Of a DNA stretch of 9,364 nt, positions 5,394 through 9,364 are shown in pieces. This stretch comes from Nitrososphaerales archaeon (GTDB taxonomy: Archaea > Thermoproteota > Nitrososphaeria > Nitrososphaerales > Gagatemarchaeaceae), in NCBI GenBank assembly GCA_030044375.1, contig JASHVX010000028.1:1-9364 (forward strand). The letters run 5' to 3'. Made by a program: the position numbers and the translations under genes. The first letter of the stretch is position 1; every line of letters begins with the position of its first letter. The notes beneath the pieces are model-generated. The model saw only the letters and a list, made by a program, of their open reading frames with translations, was not told where the DNA came from and did not search any database.

Positions 5394-7261
5394 TGACGGA
5401 GCTGACGCCAAGGACACGGCAGACGACGCTAGGCGTCAAGATCGCCGGCATGGCAGTGGGCGCGACGACGCTGGCCCTGGCGCTGGCCCTCGCCCTCGAC
5501 GAAGTGGGCCATCTCGCCTCTTCGAGGAGCTTCGGCGCAGGAGACATAATAGTCCTCGTAGGGATCATGTCGCTCTCGCTCTCGGCTACGGCCCTCGTAG
5601 CGCAGCTGCCCGAGTCCCTGAAGGCCAGGTTCAGGCGTGTCCCGCAGTCGGCTCCGAGCAAGCCCGTCTACGGCTTCGTCACCCTGCTGGCTGTCGGCGT
5701 AGGGGCGACCCTCGGGTCCCCTCTGTTCATCCTGATCCCGCTGAACGTAGTCCAATACGAGTTCGTCTCACTGCTGTCGCTGGCTCTCGCCGCCTCGCTG
5801 TCAGTGGCGATGGCGAAGGTCTACTCCGACCTCGGAAAGGAGGCGAAGCTCCGCGGCGCCGACCTGGTCGGCGGGCCCTCATTTGCCAAGATGGCCAGCG
5901 GGTCTAGGAGCGTCAGGTACTTCATCTCAAGGGTCTCGATGTGGGTCGCGAACACAGCCCTCGCAGCCTACAGCAAGATCGTCTTCCTGATATTCGACTT
6001 CGTGTTCATGCCGGCCGTCCTGAAGAGCAACGGACTGTCCTCCGCAGAGGCCTCGATAGTCGTCTGGGCCATCGCCCTTGGCTTCGTCGGATGGACCGTC
6101 CTGAACATCCTCTTCGAACAGAGGTACCTCAGGGCTCTAGGCGCGCTGCAGATACTCCTGACTGGCGTCTTGGTGGCGATGATGGTCGCGCACTCGCTGG
6201 CCCTCGGCGGGACGACAGGATGGAACCTCTCCGGCCTCCTGGCTCTGCCAGCCGGCACCGGCTGGGTCCCGGCCCTGGTGATAAACACCGGATATCTCTA
6301 CCTCCTCTTCTTCGGGTTCCAAGAGATCCAGGTCCTAGAGCGCGACTCGTTCGAAGCTTCGAGCATTCCTGTCATCTCCTGGCTCAAGAAGGGGTACAGG
6401 ATGGGCAAGACGGCCTATTTCGAGCTCGCCATGATATGGAGCGTGCTCATAGCCACTGTTGTGAACGTGCTCTATGCCGTCTCGGTATACTCGGCCGCAA
6501 AGTCGGTGCCCAGCCTGGCGTCGTCCTGCTCCGAGTCGAACTGCATCCCGGCTCTCTACCTCGTCCAGCACGTCCTCGGCCGCGGCCAGCTCCTCCTCGT
6601 GGGGGCCGCTTTCCTGATAGCGACTGCGACGACCTTCGTGCCCGCATTCCTCGCGGCGGCAAGGCACCTCACGGCTCTCGGGGAGGACGGCTACATGCCC
6701 AGCTCTCTGGCGAGCCTCTCCTGGCTCTTCACACTCGTCGCCATCCTCCTACTCGCGCTGGGGAACGAAGGCTTCCTGGTCGACATCACTGACGTGATGG
6801 TCCTCATCAGCCTCGGGATAATCGCGATGGCCGGCTTCTGGGTAAGGAGGACCGCAGGGAGGGCCTGGGCCAGCAGGGCGACAGCGGTCGCCGTGGCGCT
6901 CGGGTGCTTCCTCTTTGGCGGAGCCATCTACTTCGTTCCGGGGGGCGCATCTGTCGTAGTCTTCGGCTGCATAGCCGTGATCTTCGCCTATCTGACGTTC
7001 GACATCATCGAGCTGGGGACCCTGGGCTCGCAACTGTTCCTCTCGGCCTTCGGCCTGACGTGCGTCGTGGCACTCGCACTGTTCGCCCACAGCGTCTACG
7101 CCGGCAGCATCCTGACAGAGGCGGCGCGGGCCGCCGGTACCAGTCCAGCCGGCCTTCTGACGGCCGCCCTAGTCGCTTCCTCGTCCTTCCTTGCAGCCAA
7201 TGTCCTCATAGACGTCGCCGTGCTTCACAGGACCTTTGCCGGCGGGGCCGACGGCAGCTAG
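5393..7261 (+). CDS. APC-superfamily transporter with extra N-terminal helices
   Basis: A 622-residue polytopic membrane protein with about 14 hydrophobic segments. Two (about 16-36 and 50-70) precede the transporter core. The core begins near residue 92 with a glycine-rich helix (VGVGATLGSPLFILIP, 101-116), then MAKVYSDLGKEAKLRGADLVG (140-160), comparable to the family's first cytoplasmic loop. GFQEIQVLERDSFEASSIP (308-326) and RHLTALGEDGYMPSSLA (424-440) fit the APC pattern after helices 6 and 8. It likely moves amino acids or related organic compounds across the cytoplasmic membrane; the substrate is unknown. It is clearly diverged from the permease at 193-1824, and its loop carries a close Cys pair (379 and 384). 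The GTG start overlaps the upstream stop codon. The final TAG overlaps the stop of the convergent DUF998 gene by four bases. Confidence 0.8.
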   Translation: MTELTPRTRQTTLGVKIAGMAVGATTLALALALALDEVGHLASSRSFGAGDIIVLVGIMSLSLSATALVAQLPESLKARFRRVPQSAPSKPVYGFVTLLAVGVGATLGSPLFILIPLNVVQYEFVSLLSLALAASLSVAMAKVYSDLGKEAKLRGADLVGGPSFAKMASGSRSVRYFISRVSMWVANTALAAYSKIVFLIFDFVFMPAVLKSNGLSSAEASIVVWAIALGFVGWTVLNILFEQRYLRALGALQILLTGVLVAMMVAHSLALGGTTGWNLSGLLALPAGTGWVPALVINTGYLYLLFFGFQEIQVLERDSFEASSIPVISWLKKGYRMGKTAYFELAMIWSVLIATVVNVLYAVSVYSAAKSVPSLASSCSESNCIPALYLVQHVLGRGQLLLVGAAFLIATATTFVPAFLAAARHLTALGEDGYMPSSLASLSWLFTLVAILLLALGNEGFLVDITDVMVLISLGIIAMAGFWVRRTAGRAWASRATAVAVALGCFLFGGAIYFVPGGASVVVFGCIAVIFAYLTFDIIELGTLGSQLFLSAFGLTCVVALALFAHSVYAGSILTEAARAAGTSPAGLLTAALVASSSFLAANVLIDVAVLHRTFAGGADGS

Positions 7262-7851
7262 GCCGTGGCTCTGTCAGGCATCCCGATGAGGTGACCCGAG
7301 AAGGCGACCGACCACAGGAGAACCGGATACACTATCATCCTCTCCAGCCCGCCGACACCTATCCCTATCGACGTGCCGAACGAGCCGTCGTTGGGCAGGA
7401 AGAGCAGGAGCGCGACCAGTGCGAAGACGCCGAGGGCGACCGAGAAATACGAGAGTGGCGCCTTTTCGAACCTGGCGGCGACTATGGCCGCAAGGCCGGT
7501 GGAGAGGAAGGTGACGAGAGAGAATATCTCGTGAAGGTCGAACGGGCTTCCTTCATGGAACGTGCCGACGCCTAGCATGCCTATCGCCGCGATGAGCACG
7601 AGGACGGAGAGCGGCGCCCACCTCAGGCCCCTGTGGAGGAAGTACGAGGCGAATGCAGCGAAAAGACCGAAGACGAGTATCGACGTGTTGAAGACAGGCT
7701 CAGAGGCCGGGAAGAGGGCCCCCAGGTCGCTGATGTAGTTGGCCTGGACGCTGTAGGTCCGGCTCAGCGACTCCGCGACGATAAGGAAGATGCCGAACTG
7801 CACGGACCCGACAAAGAGGAGGGCTCCAGCCTTCGAACAGTTGGAGGCCAA
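7258..7851 (-). CDS. DUF998-family membrane protein
   Basis: A 197-residue protein with about six hydrophobic segments. It shows the DUF998 pattern: an N-terminal helix, then NYISDLGA (38-45), VFNTSILVFGLF (53-64), GVGTFHEGSPFDLHEIFSLVTF (94-115) with conserved His-Glu pairs, and GGLERMIVYPVLLW (167-180). Members of this family are membrane proteins with no established activity. The reading frame stays open upstream to 8547, but that part is only the antisense of the amidohydrolase gene and reads as a polar, unstructured sequence. I place the start at TTG 7851 because the family's first helix begins shortly after it and CTTTTAGC lies about 28 bases upstream. It is divergent from the amidohydrolase and convergent with the APC-type transporter. 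Confidence 0.82.
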   Translation of the reverse strand: MASNCSKAGALLFVGSVQFGIFLIVAESLSRTYSVQANYISDLGALFPASEPVFNTSILVFGLFAAFASYFLHRGLRWAPLSVLVLIAAIGMLGVGTFHEGSPFDLHEIFSLVTFLSTGLAAIVAARFEKAPLSYFSVALGVFALVALLLFLPNDGSFGTSIGIGVGGLERMIVYPVLLWSVAFSGHLIGMPDRATA

Positions 7852-7874
7852 GCGGCATACATGGTCCCGCCGCC

Positions 7875-7884
7875 GGCTAAAAGG
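7875..7884 (-). promoter_or_regulatory. TATA box of the DUF998 gene
   Basis: On the minus strand CCTTTTAGCC has its AT core at 7882-7878, about 28 bases upstream of the TTG at 7851. It supports a leaderless start there and argues against the long upstream open frame. Confidence 0.55.
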
Positions 7885-7918
7885 CTGAGCAGTGCCCGCC
7901 TGTGCCGGCTGCGCGAGA

Positions 7919-7927
7919 CCTTTTATC
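7919..7927 (+). promoter_or_regulatory. TATA box of the M20 amidohydrolase gene
   Basis: CCTTTTATC is centred 27 bases upstream of the TTG at 7951. It fixes the start of the amidohydrolase and shows that the 318 upstream bases open in the same frame are not coding. Confidence 0.65.
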
Positions 7928-7950
7928 GGCGCGAGGCTGCGGCTCCCACC

Positions 7951-9141
7951 TTGGACTTCCTTGCCGAAGCTACCTCGATAGAGGGCGACATAATCCGCAC
8001 CCGACGGGGGCTGCATCAGAGTCCTGAGCTGGCTTACCACGAGCAGCAGACGGCGAAGCTTGTGGCTGACAGGCTCGAGTCGTACGGCATAAAGGTCAAG
8101 CGCGGCGTCGGCGGGACAGGCGTCGTAGGAGTGCTCGAGGGCGGAAAGAAGGGAAAGGTCGTGGCGCTCCGTGCGGACATGGACGCACTCCCAGTTGAAG
8201 AGCTCGCCGATGTCGACTTCAGGTCGAAGGTCAAGGGCGTCATGCACGCCTGCGGGCATGACACTCACATCGCCATGCTTCTGGGGGCCGCGAGACTGCT
8301 GGCCGACCACAAGGCAGAGCTTCACGGCACTGTAAAGTTCCTCTTCCAGCCGGCAGAAGAACACGGCGGCAGGGGAGGCGCCCTCCCCATGATCCAGGAG
8401 GGAGTCATGAGCGACCCCAAGGTCGACTTCGTCTTCGGGTTGCACATCGACAACAACCGCAACTCCGGCGAACTGGGAGTCAGGGAGGGGGCGACGATGG
8501 CCGCCCCGGACACCTTCAAGGTGAAGATAATCGGCAAGGGCGGCCACGGCTCAATGCCGCACCAGACCATCGACCCGGTCTACGTCGCCGCGCACCTGAT
8601 ACTTGCCCTTCAGGGCGTCTCTTCTAGGATGATAGACCCGATCAGGCCCTTCGTCATCACCGTAGGCTCAGTCCACTCCGGGACCAAGGAGAACATAATC
8701 CCTGACGAGGCCCGCCTTGAAGGCACGATCAGGACGCTGGACGAGGAGACGCGCAGGAGAGCGAAGGCCAAGGTCGAGGAGGTCAGCAAGGGGGTCTGCA
8801 AGGCCTTCGGCGCCAAGGCTGAGATAGAGTTCGAAGAGGACGCGTACCCCGTCCTGGTGAACCATCCGAAGACCACCGAGGCCGTTGTGGCCGTCCTGAG
8901 GCGGCTCCCCGAGGCCAAGGTCAAGAGAGTCGAGCCCATCCTAGGTGGAGAGGACTTCGCAAGGTTCCTGCAAAAGGCCCCGGGCACCTTCTTCTTCCTC
9001 GGGACCCACAATCCTGCGAACGGATGCGTCTACCCCAACCACAGCGCCAGGTTCAAGGCTGACGAAGGCGTGCTCAAGCTCGGCGCCGCCTCGCTGGCTC
9101 TGCTCGCCTTTGAGTTCGGGAAGCCCGTGCCGAAGCCGTAG
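7951..9141 (+). CDS. M20-family amidohydrolase (aminoacylase/carboxypeptidase type)
   Basis: A 396-residue cytoplasmic metalloenzyme of the M20D type (N-acyl amino acid amidohydrolases, IAA-amino acid hydrolases, archaeal carboxypeptidases such as that of Sulfolobus). Such enzymes remove an acyl or peptidyl group from an amino acid. The catalytic domain shows RRGLHQSPELAYHE (18-31), RADMDALPVEE (74-84), HACGHDTH (99-106) with metal ligands Cys101 and His103, FQPAEEHGGRGG (132-143) with catalytic Glu136 and ligand Glu137, GLHI with His165, and YPNHSARF with His364. The inserted dimerisation domain spans about 183-297 and contains GKGGHGSMPH (195-204). All expected key residues are present. The TTG start at 7951 gives the family's usual length and N terminus and lies 27 bases after a TATA box. 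The same frame is open back to 7633, but that part is antisense to DUF998. The next gene starts 8 bases after the stop, so the two likely form an operon. Confidence 0.93.
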   Translation: MDFLAEATSIEGDIIRTRRGLHQSPELAYHEQQTAKLVADRLESYGIKVKRGVGGTGVVGVLEGGKKGKVVALRADMDALPVEELADVDFRSKVKGVMHACGHDTHIAMLLGAARLLADHKAELHGTVKFLFQPAEEHGGRGGALPMIQEGVMSDPKVDFVFGLHIDNNRNSGELGVREGATMAAPDTFKVKIIGKGGHGSMPHQTIDPVYVAAHLILALQGVSSRMIDPIRPFVITVGSVHSGTKENIIPDEARLEGTIRTLDEETRRRAKAKVEEVSKGVCKAFGAKAEIEFEEDAYPVLVNHPKTTEAVVAVLRRLPEAKVKRVEPILGGEDFARFLQKAPGTFFFLGTHNPANGCVYPNHSARFKADEGVLKLGAASLALLAFEFGKPVPKP

Positions 9142-9149
9142 GCGATAGG

Positions 9150-9364
9150 ATGTACGCCACGAAGGTCGCCGAGCGCGTGTACATGCTCGATACTTTCGCG
9201 CTCGGTCAGGCGGGGACGGTGGGGGCCTACGTGATCACCGGCCCGAAGCCGGCGCTGATCGACTGCGGCTACGCGAGCTCGTCTGACAGCGTCCTGGCCG
9301 GCCTCGCGGAGCTCGGCGTGATGCCCTCTGACATGAGGTACATCATACCGACGCACGTCCATCT
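9150..9364 (+). CDS. Metallo-beta-lactamase-fold hydrolase, N-terminal part (cut by window edge)
   Basis: Seventy-one codons are visible from ATG 9150 to the window end. The sequence follows the start of the metallo-beta-lactamase fold: VAERVYMLDTFALG (7-19), AYVITGPKPALIDCGY (26-41, the strand pair ending in the conserved LIDxG) and MRYIIPTHVH (62-71). The last is the beginning of the metal-binding HxHxDH motif, which is interrupted after its first two histidines by the window end. The specific substrate (thioester, lactone or phosphodiester) cannot be decided from this part. AGGCGAT (9140-9146), a near match to the archaeal Shine-Dalgarno AGGTGAT, lies three bases before the ATG. This fits an internal operon gene that cannot be leaderless, downstream of the M20 gene. 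Confidence 0.85.
   Translation, partial: MYATKVAERVYMLDTFALGQAGTVGAYVITGPKPALIDCGYASSSDSVLAGLAELGVMPSDMRYIIPTHVH

Noticed and set aside
5471..5500. Repeated Leu-Ala codons (LALALALAL) as a DNA repeat
   Set aside because: The codons vary between copies and the stretch is a plain hydrophobic membrane segment.
5368..6792. Two plus-strand out-of-frame open frames within the second transporter gene
   Set aside because: They are Arg/Pro-rich frame-shifted shadows of a clearly coding membrane protein; there is no promoter or conserved motif.
7633..7950. Open frame that would extend the amidohydrolase by 106 residues upstream
   Set aside because: It is antisense to the DUF998 gene, has highly charged low-quality composition, and the TATA box at 7919-7927 places the transcript start at 7951.
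7852..8547. Long minus-strand open frame that would extend the DUF998 protein to 429 residues
   Set aside because: This part is exactly antisense to the N-terminal half of the amidohydrolase, reads as polar sequence unlike the membrane family, and lies upstream of a good TATA box for the TTG at 7851.

Overview
The window looks like a stretch of a GC-rich archaeal chromosome. Evidence: both tRNA genes lack an encoded CCA. AT-rich TATA-like boxes sit about 27-29 bases upstream of most start codons, so most genes appear to be transcribed without a leader, and UUG is the commonest start. Arginine is often AGG/AGA and isoleucine often ATA. A thermophilic or soil lineage of the TACK group (for example Nitrososphaerota-related) would fit, but this is only a guess because no ribosomal RNA or phylogenetic marker is present.

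Layout from left to right. The end of a gene with a CxxC zinc-ribbon-like tail (1-116) is followed by a leaderless APC-family amino-acid permease (193-1824). Convergent to it is a membrane protein of unknown family with a CPTC motif inside a membrane segment (1851-2714, minus). Divergent from that is an FMN nitroreductase-family enzyme (2790-3380). Two back-to-back tRNA genes follow: tRNA-Thr(CGT) on the minus strand and tRNA-Leu(GAG) on the plus strand. Next is a soluble, coiled-coil-rich protein I do not recognise (3709-4806, minus). Divergent from it is a pair: a small two-helix membrane protein (4911-5393) whose stop codon overlaps the start of a second, longer APC-type transporter (5393-7261). 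That transporter shares its last four bases with a convergent DUF998-type membrane protein (7258-7851, minus). Finally comes an M20-family amidohydrolase/carboxypeptidase (7951-9141), followed after 8 bases by a metallo-beta-lactamase-fold hydrolase cut by the window edge (9150 onward).

How the genes may work together (inference). Two amino-acid-type permeases and an M20 aminoacylase/carboxypeptidase suggest uptake and breakdown of peptides or N-acylated amino acids. No single pathway is demonstrated. There is no CRISPR array, insertion sequence or complete mobile element. The least explained parts are the two-helix protein coupled to the transporter, the membrane-embedded CPTC protein and the coiled-coil protein. 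Gaps between genes are short (none exceeds 300 bases) and mostly hold promoters.
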